Source: Halospina denitrificans
GTDB lineage: Bacteria; Pseudomonadota; Gammaproteobacteria; Pseudomonadales; Oleiphilaceae
Length of the DNA: 64,000 bases
Assembly: GCF_004364635.1 (NCBI RefSeq)
Contig: NZ_SOAX01000002.1
Location: 372,001-436,000 of the forward strand
Reading direction: 5' to 3'
Shown: piece after piece, positions 55,836 through 63,237 of the stretch
Position numbering within the stretch: the first letter of the stretch is position 1
Layout of the letters: the number at the start of each line of letters is the position of its first letter
The notes under the pieces: model-generated
Seen by the model: only the letters and a program-made list of their open reading frames with translations
The model's database searches: none
Told to the model about the DNA's origin: nothing
Made by a program: the position numbers and the translations under genes

Positions 55836-57629
55836 ATGACAAGCCGCCAGTCCCTGCGCATCGGCTGCGCCGCCGCCTTCTGGGGCGACACCCAGACCGC
55901 CGCGCGCCAGCTCGTGGAAAAAGGCAACCTCGACTACCTCGTCTTCGACTACCTGGCCGAGATCACCATGTCCATCATGGCCGGCCAGAAGATGAAGGAT
56001 CCGGGACAGGGCTATGCCCGGGATTTCGTGGATACCGTCATGGCGCCACTGCTCGGCGAGATCAGCAAGCAGGGCCTCAAGGTCATCAGCAACGCCGGCG
56101 GCGTTAACCCCGTCGCCTGCCGCGACGCCCTCCAGGCCCTGGTGGATGCACAGGGGCTGGACCTGAAGATCGGGATGGTCCTGGGCGACGACCTGATGCC
56201 ACAGAAGAACCAGCTTTCAAAGGCCGGCATCACCGAGATCGACACAGACGCTCCCCTGCCCGGCATGATGGTCAGCCTCAATGCCTATCTGGGCGCACCC
56301 GGTATTGTCAGTGCACTGGAGCAGGGAGCCGATATTGTCGTCACCGGTCGGGTTGCCGACAGCGCCGTCGTCCTGGCCCCGCTGATGCACGAATTCGGCT
56401 GGGCCGCGGATGACTACGACCGCCTTGCCCAGGGCAGCCTGGCTGGCCACCTCATCGAATGCGGCGCCCATGCCACCGGCGGCAACTTCACCGACTGGGA
56501 AAGCGTCATGGATGGTTTCGACAACATGGGCTTCCCCATTGTGGAGGTTGAGCCGAGCGGCGATTTCATCATCACCAAGCCACCCGAGACAGGCGGTGCC
56601 GTTAACTTCGGCACCGTGGCGGAACAGCTCGTCTACGAGATCGACGACCCGCACGCCTACCACCTGCCGGACGTTGCCTGCGACTTCAGCCAGGTCCGCC
56701 TCGAAGAAACCGGCCCGGACCAGGTCCAAGTCACCGGCGCCCGGGGCCTTCCGCCGACCGACACGTACAAAGTCGCCGGCACCTGGCCGGACGGCCACAA
56801 GTGCACCGTCACCTTCCTGCTGGCGGGCATGGACGCCGCGCGCAAGGCCGACGCCGTCGCCAACGCCATACTGCGAAAGTCCGAGCGAGTCATCCAGGAA
56901 TACGGCCATGCGCCCTACAGCGACACCAGCGTGGAGCTTCTCGGCACCGAAACCACCTACGGCCCCCAGGGCCGCCACGCCGATACCCGGGAAGTCGTCA
57001 TCAAGATCAGCGCGACCCACCCGGACAAGAAAGCCCTGGTCATCTTCTCCCGCGAGATCGCCCAGGCCGGCACCGGCATGGCCCCGGGTCTGACCGGCAT
57101 CGTCGGCGGCCGCCCCACGGTCTGGCCCAAGATCCGGCTGTATTCGTGCCTGGTACCGAAAGACATGGTTTCCGTCTCTGTGGATATGAACGGTGAGAAA
57201 AAAGAGGTCGATGTGCCCACGGAGGGCGGTTTCAACACGGGCGAAACATCAAAAGACGCACCGATCCCCGGGGCTGAGGGCAAGGCGGATACCGAAGTGC
57301 GTCTGGTGGATCTGGCCTGGGGGCGCAGTGGGGACAAGGGCGATCACTGCAACATCGGTGTGGTTGCCCGGCGCGAGGACTACCTGCCCTGGATTGCGGC
57401 GGCGCTGAAGCCGGAGCGCGTAGCTGAATGGATGGGACACACGCTGGATCCCGAGAAAGGCGAAGTACTGCGGTGGCATATGCCAGGGATCCATGGATTG
57501 AATTTTCTGCTGAAGCACAGCCTTGGTGGCGGCGGCGTTGCCAGTCTGCGGATTGATCCGCAGGGGAAGGCGTTTGCCCAACAGTTGCTGGAAATTCCTG
57601 TTCCGGTGCCTTCGGGGTTGGTGCGTTGA
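55836..57629 (+). CDS. atuA: Acyclic terpene utilisation protein AtuA (DUF1446)
   Basis: 597 residues, essential in Pseudomonas for growth on citronellol and geraniol though its reaction is unsettled. N-terminal AtuA domain (about 5-455): [74 protein letters not shown] and [21 protein letters not shown] separate C-terminal domain (about 490-590) has [24 protein letters not shown] precedes the ATG by 10 bases. First gene of the cluster, under the putative AtuR operator. Its last 250 bases are distinctly G-rich and C-poor compared with its start. Confidence 0.95.
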   Translation: MTSRQSLRIGCAAAFWGDTQTAARQLVEKGNLDYLVFDYLAEITMSIMAGQKMKDPGQGYARDFVDTVMAPLLGEISKQGLKVISNAGGVNPVACRDALQALVDAQGLDLKIGMVLGDDLMPQKNQLSKAGITEIDTDAPLPGMMVSLNAYLGAPGIVSALEQGADIVVTGRVADSAVVLAPLMHEFGWAADDYDRLAQGSLAGHLIECGAHATGGNFTDWESVMDGFDNMGFPIVEVEPSGDFIITKPPETGGAVNFGTVAEQLVYEIDDPHAYHLPDVACDFSQVRLEETGPDQVQVTGARGLPPTDTYKVAGTWPDGHKCTVTFLLAGMDAARKADAVANAILRKSERVIQEYGHAPYSDTSVELLGTETTYGPQGRHADTREVVIKISATHPDKKALVIFSREIAQAGTGMAPGLTGIVGGRPTVWPKIRLYSCLVPKDMVSVSVDMNGEKKEVDVPTEGGFNTGETSKDAPIPGAEGKADTEVRLVDLAWGRSGDKGDHCNIGVVARREDYLPWIAAALKPERVAEWMGHTLDPEKGEVLRWHMPGIHGLNFLLKHSLGGGGVASLRIDPQGKAFAQQLLEIPVPVPSGLVR

Positions 57630-57656
57630 GCCTTTTGGATTGTGAGCTTTGAGGGG

Positions 57657-57765
57657 GCGCCGCAGTGGGGAGTGCTTTCAGGGACCGCTGTGAACCCATC
57701 CCTGGGCGCTGGCGCGGCGGCTTCCTGCCGCCGAGCCTCCCTGAAAGCACTCCCCACTGCGGCGC
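57657..57765 (+). repeat. Palindromic element A (core in + orientation)
   Basis: 109 bp, beginning 28 bases after the atuA stop. Arms 57657-57684 and 57738-57765 are a perfect 28-bp inverted repeat. They enclose the 53-bp core (57685-57737) shared by all five elements. The core contains a 7-bp hairpin CGGCGGC-TTCCT-GCCGCCG. Transcription of atuA would produce a very stable stem-loop. Confidence 0.95.
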
Positions 57766-57907
57766 TGCAAGCTCAACGGTAACGCAACCGAGGTATTGGG
57801 GCCCTAGACTGGTAAGAATGCTCGAAGAACTACAGGAAGAACAATCATTGAGTGAGTGCAGACGGAAATAGAGCTCTAAAAATAAGCGCTCCCCCCAAAA
57901 TTCAGAA
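57766..57907 (+). other. Spacer between palindromic elements A and B
   Basis: 142 bases, no gene seen. It contains GCAACCGAGGTATTGGGGC (57784-57802), which matches 16 of 19 bases with a segment at 60714-60732 in the spacer between elements C and D. No promoter or operator could be assigned. Confidence 0.4.
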
Positions 57908-58018
57908 GCACCGATGCGGGGGAACCCTTTCGGGGAGGCTCGATGACAGGATGTCATTGCGCCAGCGCCCATGGATGGGTTCACAGCGGTCCCCGAAAGG
58001 GTTCCCCCGCAGCGGTGC
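57908..58018 (-). repeat. Palindromic element B (core inverted)
   Basis: 111 bp, ending 35 bases before the atuB start. Arms 57908-57936 and 57990-58018 are 29 bp with one mismatch. The core (57937-57989) is the reverse complement of that in A. Its internal hairpin is of the ATGACA-TCC-TGTCAT type, replacing the GC-rich hairpin of A with another fully paired one. Confidence 0.95.
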
Positions 58019-58053
58019 CGGCACAGAACCAAAAGGCTAGGGACAAAACCCAG

Positions 58054-58926
58054 ATGAGCTACCAATCAGTATTCAAAGCAGGCCTGTTCGAGAACCAGAC
58101 GATTATCGTCACCGGCGGCGGCTCCGGCATCGGCCGCTGCACCGCCCATGAACTGGCCTCGCTGGGCGCCAACGTCATCCTCATTGGCCGCAAGCTCGAG
58201 AAAGTCCAGGCTGTCGCGGATGAAATCAAGGAAGACGGCGGCACCGCCCACCCCTACAGCTGCGACATCCGCGACGAGGACGCCGTCAAACCCGTGGTCC
58301 AGAGCATCATCAGCGACCATGGCCCCATCCACGGCCTGGTCAACAACGCCGGCGGCCAGTTCCCCTCGCCGCTGGCCGGCATTAACCAGAAAGGCTGGGA
58401 GACCGTCGTGCGCACCAACCTCACCGGCGGCTTTCTTGTTTCCCGCGAGGTCTACAACCAGAGCATGACCAAGACCGGCGGCGCCATTGTGAACATCGTT
58501 GCCGACATGTGGGGCGGCATGCCCGGTATGGGGCACTCCGGCGCCGCGCGGGCCGGGATGGTGAACTTCACTCAGACTGCCGCCGTGGAATGGGGTGCTT
58601 CCGGGGTACGGGTGAACGCCGTGGCCCCGGGCTGGATCGGCTCCAGTGGCATGGACAGCTACCCGGACAGCATGAAGAGCTGGATCCGGGGTCTGCGTGA
58701 GGCCGTGCCCTGCAAGCGCATCGGAACGGAAGCCGAGGTAAGCGCGGCAATCTGCTTCCTGCTCTCCCCCGGCTCACGCTTCATCTCCGGCGACACACTG
58801 CGCATCGACGGCGGCGCCTCCCAGGGCGGGAGCGTCTGGCCGCTGCCGAAAGCGAAGAACAACGAGGCCTTCAACGGCTTCCACCGGGCGGTCACGCCCC
58901 GGGTACTCCAGAATGACGAGGACTGA
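58054..58926 (+). CDS. atuB: AtuB, short-chain dehydrogenase/reductase-fold enzyme
   Basis: 290 residues. Rossmann motif IIVTGGGSGIGRCTAHELAS near residue 15, LVNNAGGQFPSPLAGI and VRVNAVAPGWIGSSGMD. The catalytic Tyr-x-x-x-Lys of classical SDR enzymes is missing: the equivalent stretch reads GHSGAARAGMVNFTQTAAVEW. This looks more like peroxisomal or mitochondrial dienoyl-CoA reductases. It therefore may reduce or act on an unsaturated CoA ester and not oxidise an alcohol, although AtuB is commonly labelled citronellol/citronellal dehydrogenase. The ATG at 58054 gives the expected family start (MSYQSVF); the frame runs upstream through element B by chance. It ends 5 bases before atuC. Confidence 0.9.
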   Translation: MSYQSVFKAGLFENQTIIVTGGGSGIGRCTAHELASLGANVILIGRKLEKVQAVADEIKEDGGTAHPYSCDIRDEDAVKPVVQSIISDHGPIHGLVNNAGGQFPSPLAGINQKGWETVVRTNLTGGFLVSREVYNQSMTKTGGAIVNIVADMWGGMPGMGHSGAARAGMVNFTQTAAVEWGASGVRVNAVAPGWIGSSGMDSYPDSMKSWIRGLREAVPCKRIGTEAEVSAAICFLLSPGSRFISGDTLRIDGGASQGGSVWPLPKAKNNEAFNGFHRAVTPRVLQNDED

Positions 58927-58931
58927 ACGCC

Positions 58932-60548
58932 ATGCAGGTGATTGAATCCACCATCGACCCGAACAGCCCGGAGTTCACCGAGAACGCCGAGGCCATGCAG
59001 GCGGAGATTGATACCTTCCGGAGCGTCGAGCAGCTCGTGCGCGACAAGGCGGAAGAGGCGCGGGAAAAGTTCAACCAGAAGAACAAGCTGCTGCCACGGG
59101 AGCGCATCAACCTTCTGCTGGACCGGGGCAGCCCCTTCCTGGAGATCTGCTCGCTGGCCGGCTACAAGATGCATGAAGACAAGGACGGGAGCATGGCCGG
59201 TGGCGGGATGATCTGCGGGATCGGCTATGTGGGCGGCGCACGCTGCCTGATCTCGGCCAGCAACAGCGCCATCAAGGGCGGCACCATCACCCCGGCTGGG
59301 CTCGATAAGACACTCCGGGCCCAGGAAATTGCCATGGAGAACAACCTGCCGGTGATTTCGCTGTCCGAAAGCGGCGGCGCCAACCTCAACTACGCCACGG
59401 ACATCTTCGTCCCCGGCGCCCGGGGCTTCGCCAACCAGGCCCGCATGTCCGCCGCCGGCATTCCCCAGATCACCGTCGTCCACGGCAACGCCACCGCCGG
59501 CGGCGCCTACCAGCCCGGCCTGTCCGACTACGTGGTGGTAGTGCGCGGCCAGTCCAAGATGTTCCTCGCCGGCCCACCCCTGCTCAAGGCCGCCACCGGC
59601 GAGATCGCCACGGACGAGGACCTGGGCGGCGCCGTCATGCACAGCGAAGTGGCCGGCACCGCCGAATACCTGGCCGAGAACGACGCCGACGGCGTACGCC
59701 AGGCCCGCGAGATCATGGCGTCACTGGACTGGAACAAGTCCAAACCAGCGAAAAACAGCCGCGACTGGGAAGATCCGATCTACAGCCCGGAGGAACTCCC
59801 AGGCGTCATCCCCGCCGACAGCCGCAAGCCCTACGACGTGCGCGAAATCCTTGCCCGCATCGCCGACGGCTCGCGCTTCCTCGACTTCAAGAACGATTTC
59901 GACAGCCAGACCGTCTGCGGCTGGATCGAGCTCTACGGCCGGTCCGTGGGCATCATCGGCAACAACGGCCCGATCACGCCACGCGGTGCCGCCAAGGCCG
60001 CCCAGTTCATCCAGCTCTGCGACCAGTCCGAAACACCGCTTCTGTTCCTGCACAACACCACCGGCTTCATGGTCGGCACCGACTCCGAACAGAACGGCAT
60101 CATCAAACACGGCTCCAAGATGATCCAGGCCGTCACCAACGCCCGGGTCCCGCGCATCGCGGTCGTCATCGGCGGCTCCTACGGCGCCGGCAACTACGCC
60201 ATGTGCGGCCGCGGCCTCGACCCGCGCTTCATCTTCGCCTGGCCCAACAGCCGCACCGCCGTCATGGGCGGCGCCCAGGCCGGCAAGGTCATGCGCATCG
60301 TGGCCGAGGAAAAACAACGCAAGAACGGCATCGAACCCGACCCGCAGCAACTGGATGTCCTCGAACAGTCCACCGCCAAGAAACTCAACGACGGCTCCCA
60401 TTCCCTCTTCGGCACCGCCCGACTCTGGGATGACGGACTGATTGATCCCAGGGACACACGTCGCGTTGTGGGTGAGGCGCTGGCGATTTGTGCTGAAGGC
60501 GATGAGCGGCGTTTGCAATCCAACAGCTTTGGGGTTGCGAGATTGTGA
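58932..60548 (+). CDS. atuC: Geranyl-CoA carboxylase carboxyltransferase subunit AtuC
   Basis: Beta subunit of the biotin-dependent geranyl-CoA carboxylase, which carboxylates the 3-methyl group of geranyl-CoA. 538 residues with two crotonase-fold halves: LLPRERINLLLDRGSPFLEI, GYKMHEDKDGSMAGGGMICG, VISLSESGGANLNYATDIF, VVHGNATAGGAYQPGLSDY and AVVIGGSYGAGNYAMCGRG. Methylcrotonyl-CoA carboxylases have a bulky aromatic-rich HFGRIFYNQ before the NQA segment. Here it is GARGFANQARMSA, consistent with a larger pocket for the C10 chain. GAGGA precedes the ATG by 8 bases. The last ~130 bases turn G-rich. Confidence 0.93.
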   Translation: MQVIESTIDPNSPEFTENAEAMQAEIDTFRSVEQLVRDKAEEAREKFNQKNKLLPRERINLLLDRGSPFLEICSLAGYKMHEDKDGSMAGGGMICGIGYVGGARCLISASNSAIKGGTITPAGLDKTLRAQEIAMENNLPVISLSESGGANLNYATDIFVPGARGFANQARMSAAGIPQITVVHGNATAGGAYQPGLSDYVVVVRGQSKMFLAGPPLLKAATGEIATDEDLGGAVMHSEVAGTAEYLAENDADGVRQAREIMASLDWNKSKPAKNSRDWEDPIYSPEELPGVIPADSRKPYDVREILARIADGSRFLDFKNDFDSQTVCGWIELYGRSVGIIGNNGPITPRGAAKAAQFIQLCDQSETPLLFLHNTTGFMVGTDSEQNGIIKHGSKMIQAVTNARVPRIAVVIGGSYGAGNYAMCGRGLDPRFIFAWPNSRTAVMGGAQAGKVMRIVAEEKQRKNGIEPDPQQLDVLEQSTAKKLNDGSHSLFGTARLWDDGLIDPRDTRRVVGEALAICAEGDERRLQSNSFGVARL

Positions 60549-60567
60549 GCGGGGCTTCGGGCCTTGG

Positions 60568-60678
60568 GGCTCTGGGGACGGTGACCCTTGCAGGGACCGC
60601 TGTGAACCCATCCATGGGCGCTGGCGCGGCGGCGTCCTGCCGCCGAGCCTCCCTGCAAGGGTCACCGTCCCCAGAGCC
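60568..60678 (+). repeat. Palindromic element C (core in + orientation)
   Basis: 111 bp, beginning 20 bases after the atuC stop. Arms 60568-60596 and 60650-60678 are a perfect 29-bp inverted repeat, different in sequence from those of A except for the inner ten or so bases. The core (60597-60649) differs from A at only two positions and has the GC-type hairpin CGGCGGC-GTCCT-GCCGCCG. Confidence 0.95.
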
Positions 60679-60900
60679 AGAGCAGAATCGGGGCTTCGCG
60701 TGGGCATCAAAAAGCAACCGAAGTCTTGGAGCGAAAAATCGAGACAGACGGATTTATGCGGAAATCCAAGAGGCCCAGGAATGAAGAATGCTGTCAGTAT
60801 TGCCAGCGTAACCCGGAAAGTTATAAGGCGCCGGAGTGGGGCTGTTTTCAGCCAAGAGCGACGACTGGAACGGCCGGCGATACCCCCAAACCTGGAAAGA
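60679..60900 (+). other. Spacer between palindromic elements C and D
   Basis: 222 bases without a convincing gene. Short open frames exist (one from 60781) but have no ribosome site and run into element D. A segment at 60714-60732 resembles one in the A-B spacer (16 of 19 bases). Confidence 0.4.
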
Positions 60901-61007
60901 CTGGGGAGTGGGGGAACCTTTCAGGGAGGCTCGATGACAGGATGTCATCGCGCCAGCGCCCATGGATGGGTTCACAGCGGTCCCTGAAAGGTTCCCCCAC
61001 TCCACAG
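60901..61007 (-). repeat. Palindromic element D (core inverted)
   Basis: 107 bp, ending 43 bases before the atuD start. Arms 60901-60927 and 60981-61007 pair over 27 bp with one mismatch; the inner 23 are perfect. The core (60928-60980) is inverted like B and carries the CGATGACA-TCC-TGTCATCG hairpin. Core D differs from core E by a single base. Confidence 0.95.
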
Positions 61008-61050
61008 CCCGGCACCCAACAACCAATCTAGAGCCAGAGGCCAAACCCAA

Positions 61051-62217
61051 ATGCAATTCACCGAAGAACACCAAGCCCTAAGAAAAACCGTCCGCGATTT
61101 CGTCGAAAAAGAAATCAACCCCAATTGCGATGAATGGGAACGCGACGGCCGCTACCCCATCCACGAGGTCTTCAAGAAACTCGGCGACCTCGGCCTCCTC
61201 GGCATCCAGAAACCCGAAGAATTCGGCGGCATGGGTCTCGATTACAGCTATAACCTGGTCGCCGCCGAGGAGTTTGGCATTGCGGCCGCCGGCGGCGTGC
61301 CCCTCTCCATCGGCGTCCAGACCGACATGTGCACACCCGCCCTGGCGCGCTTCGGGAGTAATGAACAGAAGGAAGAATTCCTGCGCCCCGCCATCACCGG
61401 CGAGAAAGTCGGCTGCATCGGCGTCAGCGAAGTGGGTGCTGGATCGGACGTGGCCGGGCTCAAGACCAATGCCAAATCCGATGGCGATGACTACATCATC
61501 AACGGCCATAAGATGTGGATCACCAACGCCCCCAGCGCCGACTTCATCTGCCTGCTGGCCAACACCAGCGACGACAAGCCCCACAAGAACAAGAGCCTGA
61601 TCATTGTCCCCATGGACACCCCCGGAATCAGCGTCGCGCCACACCTGGACAAGCTCGGCATGCGTTCCTCCGAGACCGCCCAGGTGTTCTTCGACGACGT
61701 GCGCGTGCCCAAGCGCAACCGCATTGGTGCCGAGGGGACCGGTTTCATGATGCAGATGCTGCAGTTCCAGGAGGAGCGGCTCTGGGGTGCGGCCAACGTC
61801 ATCAAGGCACTGGAGGGCTGCGTGACCCGGACCATTGAGTACTGCCGCGAGCGTGAGACCTTTGGACAACCTCTGATCAACAACCAGGCCATCCACTTCC
61901 GCATGGCCGAGCTGCAGACGGAGATCGAGGCGCTGCGTGCCCTCACCTACCAGGCCTGTGAACTGCACGTGGCGCAGAAGGACGTTACCCAGCTCGCCTC
62001 CATGGCCAAGCTCAAGGCCGGGCGCCTGGGCCGCGAGGTGACCGATGCCTGCCTGCAGTACTGGGGTGGCAACGGCTATATGTGGGACAACCCGGTCTCC
62101 CGTGCTTACCGCGATGTGCGGCTTGTGTCGGTGGGGGGCGGTGCCGACGAGATCATGCTCGGGATCATCTGCAAACTCATGGGCACACTGCCCGGCAAGG
62201 ACAAAGGAGGCGCGTGA
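61051..62217 (+). CDS. atuD: Citronellyl-CoA dehydrogenase AtuD
   Basis: Acyl-CoA dehydrogenase of 388 residues expected to convert citronellyl-CoA to geranyl-CoA. Motifs: FGGMGLDYSYNLVAAEEFGI, GCIGVSEVGAGSDVAGL, YIINGHKMWITNAPSADF and YWGGNGYMWDNPVSRAYRD. The usual C-terminal catalytic glutamate (YEGTS) is replaced by GGGADEI. A glutamate is instead available in FQEERLWGAANV, the position used by isovaleryl-CoA dehydrogenase. This fits a branched 3-methyl substrate. AGAGG lies 10 bases before the ATG. It overlaps atuE as TGATG. Confidence 0.94.
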   Translation: MQFTEEHQALRKTVRDFVEKEINPNCDEWERDGRYPIHEVFKKLGDLGLLGIQKPEEFGGMGLDYSYNLVAAEEFGIAAAGGVPLSIGVQTDMCTPALARFGSNEQKEEFLRPAITGEKVGCIGVSEVGAGSDVAGLKTNAKSDGDDYIINGHKMWITNAPSADFICLLANTSDDKPHKNKSLIIVPMDTPGISVAPHLDKLGMRSSETAQVFFDDVRVPKRNRIGAEGTGFMMQMLQFQEERLWGAANVIKALEGCVTRTIEYCRERETFGQPLINNQAIHFRMAELQTEIEALRALTYQACELHVAQKDVTQLASMAKLKAGRLGREVTDACLQYWGGNGYMWDNPVSRAYRDVRLVSVGGGADEIMLGIICKLMGTLPGKDKGGA

Positions 62218-63029
62218 TGAGTGCCCTGCCCGAGTGCGAGACGCTGAAGCTGGAAACAGAGAAGGGTCTTCTCCATGTGACCCTGAACCGGCCGGACAGC
62301 CGCAATGCCATGAGCCTGGCGATGGTGCACGAGCTGCGGGAGGTATTCGCGGCGATCCGGGATGAGACGGAGCCCAGGGCCGTGGTACTGCGCGGTACCG
62401 GAGGTCATTTCTGTGCCGGGGGTGATGTGAAGGATATGGCCTCGGCGCGGAGCCAGAAGGTGGAGGATGGCGAGGATCCGATCTTTGAATTGAACCGGGC
62501 TTTTGGGCGGTTGCTGACGGAGGTGGAGTCGGCGCCGCAGACGACGGTTGCGGTGCTCGAGGGGGCCGTGATGGGCGGTGGTTTCGGGCTTGCCTGTGTG
62601 ACGGATGTGGCCCTGTGCATGGAGGACGCGAAGTTTGGGTTGCCGGAGACGACGTTGGGAATTACGCCGGCGCAGATTGCGCCTTTTGTGGTGCGGCGGA
62701 TCGGGTTGACTCGGGCTCGGCGGTTGGCTCTGACGGGGCACCGGTTTGGTGGGAGTGAGGCGTTCTGGCTGGGTGTTGTGCATGACTTTGCGAAGTCTGG
62801 TGAGGAGTTGGAGACGAAGGTGGCGAAGACCTTGGAGCGGGTTCGGCATTGTGCGCCTCGGGCTTCCCGGATGACCAAGGAGTTGTTGCTTTCGGTGGAG
62901 ACGGAGCCGTTGGAGTCGTTGCTGGATCGGGCGGCTGCGGATTTTGCGGGGGCTGTTCGCGGTGACGAGGGGCAGGAAGGGACTATGGCTTTTATGCAGA
63001 AGCGGAAGCCTTCCTGGGCTGAGGAATAG
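62217..63029 (+). CDS. atuE: Isohexenylglutaconyl-CoA hydratase AtuE
   Basis: Crotonase-fold hydratase of 270 residues adding water to carboxylated geranyl-CoA. Features: LHVTLNRPDSRNAMSLAMV, GGHFCAGGDVKDMAS (oxyanion hole) and VMGGGFGLACVTDVALCMED. In classical enoyl-CoA hydratases a glutamate follows GGG-x; here the position is glycine, while the second glutamate is present in FGLPETTLGITP. AAAGGAGG lies 6 bases before the ATG. The gene switches from balanced to strongly G-rich, C-poor composition along its length. Confidence 0.93.
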   Translation: MSALPECETLKLETEKGLLHVTLNRPDSRNAMSLAMVHELREVFAAIRDETEPRAVVLRGTGGHFCAGGDVKDMASARSQKVEDGEDPIFELNRAFGRLLTEVESAPQTTVAVLEGAVMGGGFGLACVTDVALCMEDAKFGLPETTLGITPAQIAPFVVRRIGLTRARRLALTGHRFGGSEAFWLGVVHDFAKSGEELETKVAKTLERVRHCAPRASRMTKELLLSVETEPLESLLDRAAADFAGAVRGDEGQEGTMAFMQKRKPSWAEE

Positions 63030-63065
63030 GGTTGGTTTGTCTCCAGACGGTTGGGTTTGTGCAGG

Positions 63066-63174
63066 TGGCGCGATGGGGGCTCCCTTTCCGGGACCGCTGT
63101 AAACCCATCCATGGGCGCTGGCGCGATGACATCCTGTCATCGAGCCTCCCGGAAAGGGAGCCCCCACCGCACCA
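63066..63174 (+). repeat. Palindromic element E (core in + orientation)
   Basis: 109 bp between atuE (stop 36 bases before) and atuF (start 63 bases after). Arms 63066-63093 and 63147-63174 pair over 28 bp with two mismatches; the inner 20 are perfect. The core (63094-63146) carries the CGATGACA-TCC-TGTCATCG hairpin and one unique G-to-A change near its left end. Confidence 0.95.
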
Positions 63175-63237
63175 CTTAGAGTTCATGGGAAAACGCCGCA
63201 TAAGAAACAGCAATGCATCACCAGTAAGGGGTGATAG

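Noticed and set aside
57943-58053. Upstream extension of the atuB reading frame through palindromic element B
   Set aside because: The frame is open by chance across the repeat. The family N-terminus begins at 58054, and the extension encodes repeat sequence in its entirety.
60781-60987. Short open frame in the C-D spacer
   Set aside because: No ribosome site, no recognisable features, and its 3' part is palindromic element D.
57657-63174. Palindromic elements as insertion sequences
   Set aside because: They are only 107-111 bp, contain no transposase, and the arms differ between copies, unlike the shared terminal repeats of an insertion sequence. A non-autonomous element relationship cannot be excluded, but nothing supports it directly.
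57657-63174. Palindromic elements as ordinary rho-independent terminators
   Set aside because: The stems are far longer than terminator stems, enclose a 53-base core, and are not followed by T runs on either strand.
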